A DNA stretch of 11,703 nucleotides from Anaerobacillus sp. (GTDB lineage Bacteria; Bacillota; Bacilli; Bacillales_H; Anaerobacillaceae). Positions 1 to 6,759 of this stretch are shown here, in pieces. Position numbers and translations under genes: made by a program. The notes under the pieces were generated by a model. That model was not told the DNA's origin and did no database searches. It saw nothing but the letters and a program-made list of their open reading frames with translations. Positions within the stretch are counted from its first letter, which is position 1, and every line of letters starts with the position of its first letter. The DNA is taken from the NCBI GenBank assembly GCA_007120055.1, contig SKOL01000160.1, positions 1 through 11,703 on the forward strand, in the 5' to 3' direction.

Positions 1-34
1 GCAAGCAGCTAACAAGTTCATTTAGAGTCATCAT
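1..34 (-). CDS. murE: UDP-MurNAc-tripeptide synthetase, 5' end only (partial)
   Basis: Only the first 11 codons lie in the window. Two adjacent in-frame ATGs (34 and 31) open a frame reading MMTLNELVSCL, which resembles the start of MurE proteins in Bacillaceae. A GAGG at 45-48 can serve as ribosome binding site, about 10 bases before the first ATG. murE follows spoVD in B. subtilis and relatives, so position supports the call more than sequence does. MurE adds meso-diaminopimelate to UDP-MurNAc-dipeptide in the cytoplasm. Identity is an inference from gene order plus a very short match. I saw no clear promoter just upstream. Confidence 0.55.
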   Translation of the reverse strand, partial: MMTLNELVSCL

Positions 35-130
35 TTTCCATTAACCTCACAATCATTTAACTTATCTCTAGCGTAGCTATTAATCGCAGTTTTTAAACTT
101 TAAAATCATCTATTTTTACATGCAAAGACT

Positions 131-386
131 CATGACGATATTCCGTCACCAAAGCAACTGACCTCAATCACATCATGAGGTACATCTTAGAATTTCTTCA
201 AGCAGCTTTGCGACGAGTAACCGCAGGAGCATCATTTACTAATATGTAAAAGTCGGGCGATTTCCTTCTCTTCGCTGTAAACCTCTACCGAGTTTTAGAG
301 GCTCGTTCAGGAAAATCGCCCTCCTTTTTTCATACAAAACCTTCATGACGATAAACGTCATCATCTACCATGTAAAAATCAAGCGG
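131..386. repeat. Modular intergenic repeat, copy 1
   Basis: This stretch shares several blocks with 10071-10297. Block A (157-180) is ACTGACCTCAATCACATCAT plus GAG. Block B (204-232) is 29 bases identical to 10183-10211. Block E (257-281) matches 10107-10131 with 3 differences. Block C (297-309) is 13 bases identical to 10227-10239. Block D (323-347) is 25 bases identical to 10252-10276. A short hairpin TGACG...CGTCA stands at both ends (133-148 and 346-360). Block order differs between copies: here E follows A and B, whereas in copy 2 it precedes them. Several blocks can fold: ACCTCA/TGAGGT (161-181) and GCTTTGCG/CGCAGGAGC inside block B. No transposase or clean target duplication was seen. 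Confidence 0.85.
255..330 (+). terminator. Large stem-loop followed by T6, reading rightward
   Basis: GGGCGATTTCCT (255-266) pairs with AGGAAAATCGCCC (309-321) with one bulge. A nested hairpin CCTCTA/TAGAGG (282-287/296-301) sits inside, and TTTTTT follows at 325-330. This resembles an intrinsic terminator for a plus-strand transcript, yet no plus-strand gene lies to its left in the window. It is part of the repeat, so it may be a feature of the element rather than of a gene. Confidence 0.4.
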
Positions 387-463
387 GAACGCAGCCCAAC
401 CAACTGGCCACTAACCAACAAACCAACTATTTAATGGCATTACTTCGAAGCAATACTTTCACA

Positions 464-484
464 ACTCAACACTCAAAACTCAAA
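464..484. repeat. Three tandem copies of a 7-base unit (ACTCAAM)
   Basis: ACTCAAC, ACTCAAA and ACTCAAA stand head to tail just downstream of the spoVD stop. This is a simple repeat with no evident function. It sits next to the AACCAAC repeats at 398-427. Confidence 0.7.
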
Positions 485-498
485 CACATAGCTACATT

Positions 499-2433
499 TT
501 AATCGTCATCACTCGTTTTGTCACCTAATAAAATACGTATTGTTGAATTTTGGGCTACTTTCAACCCTGGATCAGGCGATTGCGCTAACACTGTATCTCC
601 CTCACCGCTAACATCTAACCTTAATTCGTAATATGCTTGATTTATTTCTCTTCTTGTTAGTCCTACTAAGTCGGGAACTTTTACTAACGGTTGATCCGTC
701 CATATACGTTCTTTTTCAATTTGATCTTCACGTTTTTCGACACCCATAGCTCTTAAGCTATCACCAATGATCTTACCAACAATTGGTGCTGCAACAACTC
801 CACCGAACTGGACCGTCTCTTTCGGGTTATCAATTGCAACGTAAATAACAATTTGTGGATCATCTGCAGGAGCAAAACCTATGAACGATACAATATGGTT
901 ATTCTCTAAATAACGGCCGTCCACTGCCTTCTGAGCCGTACCTGTCTTTCCTCCAACGCGATAACCATCAACGAAAGCGCCTTTACCTGTCCCTTTCGCA
1001 ACCACATGCTCTAGTGCGTATCGTACTTGTTCACTCGTTTCATCAGAAACTACTCTACGCTTTAATGTCGGTTGGGTTAAATGTAATGTTTCTCGGGTGA
1101 GTGGGTCTATCCACTCTTTTGCGATATAAGGCTGGTACAAGTACCCCCCATTAATAGCTGCAGAAACAGCGGTCACTTGTTGTAATGGTGTAACAGATAC
1201 CCCTTGACCAAAAGCAGTAGTTGCTTGTTCTAGTGGACCGACACGATCACGATCAAATAGAATTCCTTTTCCTTCACCTTGTAAATCAATTCCGGTTTTT
1301 TCTCCAAAACCAAAATCATCTATATAGTCAAAAAGACGATCTTTACCTAACCTTTCTCCTAATACAACAAAGCCTGGGTTACAAGAGTTTTGAACGACCT
1401 CTAAAAACGTTTGATGACCGTGCCCACCTTTTTTCCAACACCGAAGTCTATGACCAGATATTTCAATCGAACCACTATCGTTATAAGTATCTTTTTCTAA
1501 GTCGACTTCTCCTTCTTCTATGGCCGCAGCTAATGTTATAATTTTAAACGTTGACCCCGGTTCATATTGCATCCAAACAGGTTTATTTTGATTGAACACC
1601 TCTGGTGGAACGTTCCGAAAATTTTCTGGATTATAATCTGGTCTGCTGGACATCCCTAAAATTTCTCCAGTATTCGGATTCATGGCAATTGCAATCGCAC
1701 CATCAGGCTTATAAATCGCTTCTGCAATATCAAGCTCACGTTCAATGATTGTTTGAACATTGGTATCTATCGTAAGTCTTAAATCTAATCCATCTACCGG
1801 AGGTGTATACTCATCTGCTAAATTTGGCATTCTCCTACCTTTTGCATCAGAGAAAAATGAAACATGCCCTTTTTGACCACTAAGCTTGTCATCATAATAA
1901 AGTTCAATTCCCGTTAAACCTTGGTTATCAATCCCTGCAAAGCCAAGTACGTGTGATAAATAACTACCAAACGGATAATGACGCTTATTATCCTCAGCGA
2001 TATAGACACCCGGAATCCCTAAAGCTCTAACTTCGGCAGCTAGCTGATTATTGATTTTTCGTCCTTCAGGGTTAATTCGAACAATCGATTCATTTTTAGT
2101 AAGTAACGAATATACTTTTTGATGATCCATTTGTAATACACTAGCTAACCTTCCTGAATCCTCAGCAGGATTTTTAATTTGTCTCGGAACGATTAAAACC
2201 GAAGGAGCACTAATATTAGTAGCTAACGGTACTCCATTGCGATCTAAGATCTCCCCTCTATTTGCTTCAAAAGGAATATCTCTACTCCACAAATCTTCTG
2301 CACCGTCGGTCAATTCGTCCCCTAACGCAAATTGCACATATCCTAAACGCAAAGTAATAACCATAAAGAATAACAAACCAAAAGTTAAAACGAAAACTAA
2401 ACGTCTCCGTACAGTAACATTTGAAACACGCAC
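499..2433 (-). CDS. spoVD: Sporulation-specific class B penicillin-binding protein SpoVD
   Basis: A 644-residue cell-wall transpeptidase needed for spore cortex peptidoglycan; B. subtilis SpoVD is of nearly the same length. GTG at 2433 is preferred over the frame's upstream codons: the protein then begins VRVSNVTVRRR like B. subtilis SpoVD, and AAGGGGG lies 8 bases upstream. Order: short cytoplasmic tail, membrane anchor about 12-34, PBP dimerisation domain, transpeptidase domain, one C-terminal PASTA domain from about 583. Catalytic motifs are STFK (294-297), SCN (350-352) and KTGT (496-499). With this start the protein has only two cysteines, 332 and 351, the positions of the redox-active pair described in B. 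subtilis SpoVD, where a disulfide blocks activity until the thiol-disulfide protein StoA reduces it. It lies 80 bases after pbpB, a paralogue, with its own sigma-E promoter match in the gap. Confidence 0.95.
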   Translation of the reverse strand: MRVSNVTVRRRLVFVLTFGLLFFMVITLRLGYVQFALGDELTDGAEDLWSRDIPFEANRGEILDRNGVPLATNISAPSVLIVPRQIKNPAEDSGRLASVLQMDHQKVYSLLTKNESIVRINPEGRKINNQLAAEVRALGIPGVYIAEDNKRHYPFGSYLSHVLGFAGIDNQGLTGIELYYDDKLSGQKGHVSFFSDAKGRRMPNLADEYTPPVDGLDLRLTIDTNVQTIIERELDIAEAIYKPDGAIAIAMNPNTGEILGMSSRPDYNPENFRNVPPEVFNQNKPVWMQYEPGSTFKIITLAAAIEEGEVDLEKDTYNDSGSIEISGHRLRCWKKGGHGHQTFLEVVQNSCNPGFVVLGERLGKDRLFDYIDDFGFGEKTGIDLQGEGKGILFDRDRVGPLEQATTAFGQGVSVTPLQQVTAVSAAINGGYLYQPYIAKEWIDPLTRETLHLTQPTLKRRVVSDETSEQVRYALEHVVAKGTGKGAFVDGYRVGGKTGTAQKAVDGRYLENNHIVSFIGFAPADDPQIVIYVAIDNPKETVQFGGVVAAPIVGKIIGDSLRAMGVEKREDQIEKERIWTDQPLVKVPDLVGLTRREINQAYYELRLDVSGEGDTVLAQSPDPGLKVAQNSTIRILLGDKTSDDD

Positions 2434-2478
2434 GACACAATCCCCCTTAATATAGGTCACATTTGTAGGCTTGTTCCA

Positions 2479-2507
2479 AATGTATGCTTGTACGAAGTAA
2501 AATAGAC
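2479..2507 (-). promoter_or_regulatory. Candidate sigma-E promoter of spoVD
   Basis: On the minus strand GTCTATT (2507-2501) is followed after exactly 14 bases by CATACATT (2486-2479). The second fits the B. subtilis sigma-E -10 consensus CATACAHT perfectly. The first matches KMATATT at 5 of 7 positions. Predicted transcription starts near 2472, about 40 bases before the GTG start. B. subtilis spoVD is known to be transcribed by sigma-E in the mother cell, so the placement fits. Confidence 0.7.
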
Positions 2508-2513
2508 TAACTA

Positions 2514-4706
2514 TCAGTCAATTTTAACAACTTCTTCTTCCTCATCCACTAAACTTTCACCTTCATTTTCAATTCGAGTAGGTAAAGCTAGTTCAACTCC
2601 TAAATAATCGCCAAGGCTTATACTTCTATTTGGAGGCACACTTTGATGAGTAACGAAACCCGAACCTACTAAATTCACATTTAACTCTAAAATGTTAGCT
2701 AGTTTCATTACATCGCGTAACGACCAACCTAATATTTCTGGCATACTAAACGATTCTCCATCGGAACGAAGTAATACTTTTTCTCCTTGTATAAGCGTCG
2801 TACCCATACGTGGTATTTGTTGTTCAACAATGCCACCCAAACCAATAACATGAACATCCAAACCTAGTGAAGTTAAGTTTGTCTTAACAGCACCAATGTC
2901 CTGACCTAAATAATCTTCTAGAATAATACCCTCGTCGGCCATTCTTTCACTTTTTGATGTCTCTCTTGGCGAGATATTTAAGTATTGTAAACTATGTTTC
3001 ATAACCGTTGTGAAAATTTGTGAAACTGGGGCTGAACCTTGTTCATATATTGTGATGTTCGGTCGATCTACAGCTACATAAACAATAAGTTGTGGGTCCG
3101 ATTTAGGAGCAGCTCCCATAAACGAATAAATATATTGTCCATGGCCACTTAAGTACCCAGGACCATCCGGATTAGAAATTTCTGCCGTCCCTGTTTTACC
3201 TGCTATTTCGAAGCCTTCTATGTAATAAGGCTTTCCTGTCCCAGCCGATGATGTAACAACAGTCTCCATCAAATCTAGTACTTGTTGAGCCGTTTCAGCC
3301 GAAATGGGCTCACCGACGACATTCGTTTCACCACTTTTTATCACTTCACCTGTATACGGGTTTTGAATTCGATCAATGATATACGGTTGCACCATTTTCC
3401 CTTCATTTGCTATTGCCGTCATTGCCTGAACTTGTTGAATCGGAGTCACCGCAGACCCTTGTCCAAATGCAGTTGTTGCGGCATCTATTAAATAAGAATC
3501 GGCAATTGCGCTAGTCGCTTCATTCGGTAGGTCAATTCCCGTTCTTTCCCGAAACCCAAATCGCTCAATGTAGTCATAAAGGCGATCAGGACCTAATAAT
3601 TCTAGGGAGAGTTTAGAGAAGGCAACATTTGACGAGCGTTGAAACCCTTCATCAAATGGTATTTTCCCCCACCCTAAACCTTGGTTGTGGTCTCTTATAC
3701 GCCTTCCACCAATTTGGTAACTACCTGATTGAAAAAGTTCTTCACCGTCGTAAACTCCTTCTTCAATAGCTGCCGCTAATGTAAAGATTTTCATTGTGGA
3801 TCCAGGTTCGAATCGAGATGAAACCGTATAGTTTATAAAATTTGTAATTTCTTCGTAAAAATTCGGGTTAAAACTCGGGCGATTACTCATCGCAAGTATT
3901 TCTCCTGACTTCGGATCAGCGACAATGGCCATCATTCGTTCAGGCTCGTATTGTTCATCCACTTGTGTCATCACTTGCTCAAGCGCCATTTGAATGTTAG
4001 TATCTAACGTCAAAAATACCTCATAACCATTTTTAGGAACTTCTACGATTTCCTCCATATTTGGAAGTCTAATTCCTCTTCGGTCACTTAAATAATTAAC
4101 TGAACCATCTTCCTTAACTAAATATTCGTCTAAGCTTCTCTCTAAACCCATTCTCGCAGTAGACATATCACGCTCTGTATAACCGATAACGTGAGATGCG
4201 AAAACTTGTTTCGGATAATAGCGCCTCGGCTCCGTGCGAAATGTTATTCCCTGTAAGCCTAGTGCTTCTATTTCCCTTTTTTTCTCTAAACTTAAATTTT
4301 TTGTTCCTATACCTAACTCTACTTGAAACCTTCCTTCAGTCGATAACCTTCGATATAAGTCATCAACATTTCTATCAATGATAGGGGCAAGTTTTTCAGC
4401 GGCTAAGCGTGGATCATCGACTCTATTACTACTATTTTCGTCTAAAATGGCAACAAGTGTGTACGATGGAACTTCTTCAGCAAGCGAATTACCGGAGCGA
4501 TCAAAAATCGTCCCCCTTTTTCCTTCTAACGTAAACGTCCGCGACCACCTTTCATCAGCAAGTTGCTCCAAGTCTTTTTCATTCACTGCCTTGGCAACTT
4601 GTATATACGCCACTCTACTCGCCAATAAAAAAAACACCAATAAAAAAATGATTAATAACACTACAGCTCTCAAATTCGTTTTATTAATATTATTTAATGT
4701 CCCCAA
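2514..4706 (-). CDS. pbpB: Penicillin-binding protein 2B, septal class B transpeptidase
   Basis: A 730-residue essential division transpeptidase that cross-links septal peptidoglycan with FtsW, FtsL and DivIB. The frame opens at TTG 4706 with AAAGGTG about 9 bases upstream; the nearby ATG at 4713 is out of frame and soon stops, and the anchor comes too early for a later start. Order: membrane anchor about 13-35, dimerisation domain, transpeptidase domain, two C-terminal PASTA domains (about 592-648 and 652-708), then an acidic tail. Active-site motifs are STMK (303-306, nucleophile Ser303), SSN (358-360) and KTGT (504-507). Unlike SpoVD it contains no cysteine, so it should be blind to thiol redox control. 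It lies 42 bases after ftsL, separated by a hairpin, and upstream of its sporulation paralogue spoVD. Confidence 0.95.
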   Translation of the reverse strand: MGTLNNINKTNLRAVVLLIIFLLVFFLLASRVAYIQVAKAVNEKDLEQLADERWSRTFTLEGKRGTIFDRSGNSLAEEVPSYTLVAILDENSSNRVDDPRLAAEKLAPIIDRNVDDLYRRLSTEGRFQVELGIGTKNLSLEKKREIEALGLQGITFRTEPRRYYPKQVFASHVIGYTERDMSTARMGLERSLDEYLVKEDGSVNYLSDRRGIRLPNMEEIVEVPKNGYEVFLTLDTNIQMALEQVMTQVDEQYEPERMMAIVADPKSGEILAMSNRPSFNPNFYEEITNFINYTVSSRFEPGSTMKIFTLAAAIEEGVYDGEELFQSGSYQIGGRRIRDHNQGLGWGKIPFDEGFQRSSNVAFSKLSLELLGPDRLYDYIERFGFRERTGIDLPNEATSAIADSYLIDAATTAFGQGSAVTPIQQVQAMTAIANEGKMVQPYIIDRIQNPYTGEVIKSGETNVVGEPISAETAQQVLDLMETVVTSSAGTGKPYYIEGFEIAGKTGTAEISNPDGPGYLSGHGQYIYSFMGAAPKSDPQLIVYVAVDRPNITIYEQGSAPVSQIFTTVMKHSLQYLNISPRETSKSERMADEGIILEDYLGQDIGAVKTNLTSLGLDVHVIGLGGIVEQQIPRMGTTLIQGEKVLLRSDGESFSMPEILGWSLRDVMKLANILELNVNLVGSGFVTHQSVPPNRSISLGDYLGVELALPTRIENEGESLVDEEEEVVKID

Positions 4707-4728
4707 CAGTCATCACCTTTTAATGCGA

Positions 4729-4756
4729 AAAACTAGTCCTAAATCAGACTAGTTTT
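4729..4756 (-). promoter_or_regulatory. Perfect 10-bp inverted repeat at the ftsL-pbpB junction, possible weak terminator or attenuator
   Basis: AAAACTAGTC (4729-4738) and GACTAGTTTT (4747-4756) form a perfect 10-bp stem with an 8-base loop, overlapping the ftsL stop codon. In the minus-strand RNA the second arm ends in UUUU and one more U follows before CGC, giving a short terminator-like tail. The stem is A+U-rich, so it would be weak. Because pbpB lies downstream, partial termination or mRNA processing is more plausible than a full stop. A 16-base copy of the left arm and loop start also lies inside ftsL (4965-4980). Confidence 0.45.
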
Positions 4757-5117
4757 GCACAACCTTTACATTGTTATCGTTCAATTCCATTCCGAGCTCG
4801 TCTTTTGCTATTTTCAAAATCCGATCTGGAGCAGAAAGCTCTGTTACTTGTAAGTTTAGTGCTTCATTTTCGGTAGTTTGAGTTGCAATCGACCTTTCTA
4901 ATGTATGGATTTCCTTATTAACGATATAAATAGAAGCATATGTAGAGATTATAAAATATGTAGCAAAAACTAGTCCTAAAATTGTAGCGAAATACAGAAG
5001 GCGTTCTCCAATGGTTATACGACGTTTACCCGAACTTTCTCGTACAGTTTTCGTTCGTTGCTCTTGTGTTTGATCTGCGATTCTTTTTCGTTCTAATTGG
5101 CGTGCAAGATTGCTCAT
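4749..5117 (-). CDS. ftsL: Cell division protein FtsL
   Basis: A 122-residue bitopic divisome protein that partners DivIC, DivIB and PBP2B. A basic cytoplasmic tail (about 1-38, rich in R and K) is followed by one membrane helix (about 39-60) and an extracellular coiled coil (about 64-95) with the typical end PDRILKIAKDELGM (97-110). Size and layout match Bacillus FtsL. The ATG at 5117 comes 3 bases after the rsmH stop, and its ribosome binding site AGGAGG is built from the last codons of rsmH, so the two are probably translationally coupled. In B. subtilis FtsL is unstable and limits division, which makes its expression signals important. The identification rests on layout, context and the C-terminal motif, since FtsL sequences diverge quickly. 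Confidence 0.92.
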   Translation of the reverse strand: MSNLARQLERKRIADQTQEQRTKTVRESSGKRRITIGERLLYFATILGLVFATYFIISTYASIYIVNKEIHTLERSIATQTTENEALNLQVTELSAPDRILKIAKDELGMELNDNNVKVVQN

Positions 5118-5120
5118 TCA

Positions 5121-6062
5121 TCAAACCTCCTTTTGTTTTTCAGCTATTCTCAACTTAGCAGATCTTGATCGTTTATTTGTAGTCACTTCTTGATCAGTTG
5201 GAATAATCGGTTTTCTTGTAATCAATTTCAACGTAGGCTCATACCCCTCTGGAATAACAGGGATATTACGCGGTAATTCCGGCCCTTTACTCGCATCTTT
5301 AAAAATCGTTTTACAAATACGATCTTCTAAAGAATGGAATGTAATGACAGCAATTCGACCGCCAACTTTTGTAATTTTTATCGCCCCATTTAGAGCATCT
5401 TCAAAAGCTTGTAATTCATCATTAACAGCAATTCGGATCGCTTGAAATGTTCGTTTTGCTGGATGTCCACCTGTTCTCCTCGCCGGAGCAGGAATCGCAT
5501 CTTTAATAATCTCAACTAACTCCCCAGTCGTCTCAATCCTTTTATTAGCACGATAAGCTTCAATTTTTCTAGCTATTTGCTTTGAAAATCGCTCTTCACC
5601 ATACTTAGAAATAATTTTCATTAAATCGTGAAATGACCATTCATTCACAATTTCTTCAGCAGTCAATGGTGACGTTTGATCCATACGCATATCTAACGGA
5701 GCATCATGCTGATAACTAAAGCCACGCTCTGCTTCGTCAAGTTGCGGTGATGAAACGCCAAGATCAAATAAGATACCGTCTACAGCAGTAATACCACGAT
5801 TTGTTAATTCCTCTTCTAAATGACGAAAATTACTCCTAATAATCGTGAACTGTCCCTCGTATTGCTTTAACTTCTCTTCGGCATGTCTGATCGCAGTCTC
5901 ATCTTGATCAAAGGCAAACAAATGCCCTGAACTTGACAATTGAGATAAAATCAGTTCAGAATGCCCCGCTCCACCAAGAGTACAATCAACATAAATACCG
6001 TCTTTTTTAATATTTAACGCTGCAACAGATTCTTCTTTTAACACTGTAATATGATCGAACAT
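5121..6062 (-). CDS. rsmH: 16S rRNA (cytosine1402-N4)-methyltransferase
   Basis: A 313-residue SAM-dependent enzyme (MraW family) that N4-methylates C1402 in the decoding centre of 16S rRNA. Motifs, counted from the chosen start: SAM-binding [12 protein letters not shown] (24-35), acidic FDQD (51-54), [13 protein letters not shown] (95-107), PLDMRMD (122-128), [12 protein letters not shown] (200-211) and FHSLEDR (242-248). The ATG at 6062 is preferred because the protein then begins [12 protein letters not shown] like its relatives and AAGAGGT lies 7 bases upstream. The in-frame GTG at 6071 overlaps that ribosome binding site. It follows mraZ by 100 bases and its last codons provide the ftsL ribosome binding site. 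Confidence 0.97.
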   Translation of the reverse strand: MFDHITVLKEESVAALNIKKDGIYVDCTLGGAGHSELILSQLSSSGHLFAFDQDETAIRHAEEKLKQYEGQFTIIRSNFRHLEEELTNRGITAVDGILFDLGVSSPQLDEAERGFSYQHDAPLDMRMDQTSPLTAEEIVNEWSFHDLMKIISKYGEERFSKQIARKIEAYRANKRIETTGELVEIIKDAIPAPARRTGGHPAKRTFQAIRIAVNDELQAFEDALNGAIKITKVGGRIAVITFHSLEDRICKTIFKDASKGPELPRNIPVIPEGYEPTLKLITRKPIIPTDQEVTTNKRSRSAKLRIAEKQKEV

Positions 6063-6162
6063 AATAAACACCTCTTAATCAAACTCTAGTACTTCTTCTA
6101 TGTTGCAACAAACGAGAGCCGTTTATCCTAAATGAACTAGAAAATCGTTTTGCTCATCAACT

Positions 6163-6594
6163 TTAAAGATCAAAATCGACAATCCCTTCAGCGATCTCAC
6201 TAAATGAATCTTCAGACTCGGCAAAATACTCCTCCCATGTTGACTTACTCCAAACCTCAACACGATTGGAAACACCGATCACTATACATTCTTTTTCTAA
6301 TCCGGCATATTTACGTAACGGCGAAGAAATATTCACTCTTCCTTGTTTATCTAACTCACATTCAGTTGCCCCAGAAAAGAAAAAACGCGTAAAAGCTCTA
6401 GCATCTTTTTTAGTAAAAGGAAGAGCCTTTAATTTTTGTTCTAATTGCTTCCATTCACTTTCCGGGTAAACGAATAAGCATTGATCTAATCCTCGGGTAA
6501 TTACGAAGTTGGGGCCTAATTCTTCACGAAATTTTGCAGGAATAATCATTCTTCCTTTTTCATCAATGGTATGGTGATATTCCCCCATAAACAT
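6163..6594 (-). CDS. mraZ: Transcriptional regulator MraZ
   Basis: A 143-residue DNA-binding protein of the AbrB-like swapped-hairpin fold that in bacteria studied binds its own promoter region and tunes the dcw operon. It has two tandem MraZ repeats, with DEKGR at 11-15 (followed by MIIP) and DKQGR at 82-86; the usual proline after the second is replaced by serine. The frame is open back to 6657, but the ATG at 6594 gives the canonical [15 protein letters not shown] and the exact length of B. subtilis MraZ, with AGGGGG 8 bases upstream. The upstream extension runs through the MraZ boxes and is rejected. As first gene of the division operon it is separated from bshC by a terminator. Confidence 0.97.
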   Translation of the reverse strand: MFMGEYHHTIDEKGRMIIPAKFREELGPNFVITRGLDQCLFVYPESEWKQLEQKLKALPFTKKDARAFTRFFFSGATECELDKQGRVNISSPLRKYAGLEKECIVIGVSNRVEVWSKSTWEEYFAESEDSFSEIAEGIVDFDL

Positions 6595-6612
6595 GTGAAG
6601 TTCCCCCTCTCC

Positions 6613-6657
6613 CCACTTTATATCTCTAAAATACCACATCCCCCCACTTTCTACCAC
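6613..6657 (-). promoter_or_regulatory. MraZ boxes (operator of the division operon)
   Basis: On the minus strand GTGG recurs at 6657-6654, 6647-6644 and 6637-6634, exactly 10 bases apart, so all face the same side of the helix. The first two are preceded by AAA, giving AAAGTGG units. A fourth AAAGTGG (GTGG at 6616-6613) lies 21 bases further, close to two helical turns. Such phased direct repeats are the known binding pattern of MraZ. A TATAAA at 6622-6617 could be a -10 element, but I found no convincing -35 partner. Confidence 0.8.
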
Positions 6658-6687
6658 TTTATTTTTAAAAATTCTTTAAAACAAACA

Positions 6688-6714
6688 AAAACCCTGCTTT
6701 TGTCACAGGGTTTT
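6688..6714 (-). terminator. Intrinsic terminator of bshC
   Basis: AAAACCCTG/CAGGGTTTT forms a 9-bp stem with a 9-base loop (6697-6705), 46 bases after the bshC stop. On the minus strand it is followed by a T-rich tail (TTTTTGTTTGTTTT, counting the arm). It insulates bshC from the mraZ operon. Confidence 0.85.
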
Positions 6715-6759
6715 CATTCGTCAAATTTTTATTGATTAACGGTTTTTCCTATTTTTTTG

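Larger units (their letters stand above)
35..498. other. spoVD-murE intergenic region, no gene
   Basis: This 464-base gap between the spoVD stop and the murE start has no credible coding frame. It holds copy 1 of the modular repeat (131-386), a large stem-loop with a T tail reading rightward (255-330), three copies of AACCAAC (398-404, 413-419, 421-427) and a short 7-base tandem repeat (464-484). I see no intrinsic terminator reading leftward after spoVD, so spoVD transcripts may run through into murE. This gap is longer than most others in the cluster, which fits insertion of repeat material. Confidence 0.7.

Noticed and set aside
239..346. A 35-codon minus-strand frame inside repeat copy 1, starting MKVLYEKRRA
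   Set aside because: It has no ribosome binding site, and the equivalent frame in copy 2 stops after about 12 codons. The conserved start is explained by block D of the repeat.
1221..1541. Plus-strand open frames opposite spoVD, pbpB, mraZ, bshC, panE and gerR
   Set aside because: They are low-complexity shadows of strong minus-strand genes, with no ribosome binding sites or recognisable domains. The 10753-10956 frame is likewise a shadow of ylbP.
2434..2460. Upstream extension of spoVD to 2460
   Set aside because: It adds nine residues absent from SpoVD relatives and places the ribosome binding site inside the gene.
6595..6657. N-terminal extension of mraZ to 6657
   Set aside because: The extension crosses the MraZ boxes, has no family match, and the start at 6594 gives the canonical N-terminus with a good ribosome binding site.
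6595..6690. A sigma-A promoter for mraZ
   Set aside because: TATAAA (6617-6622) and TATTTT are possible -10 elements but neither has an acceptable -35 hexamer, so I did not call a promoter.
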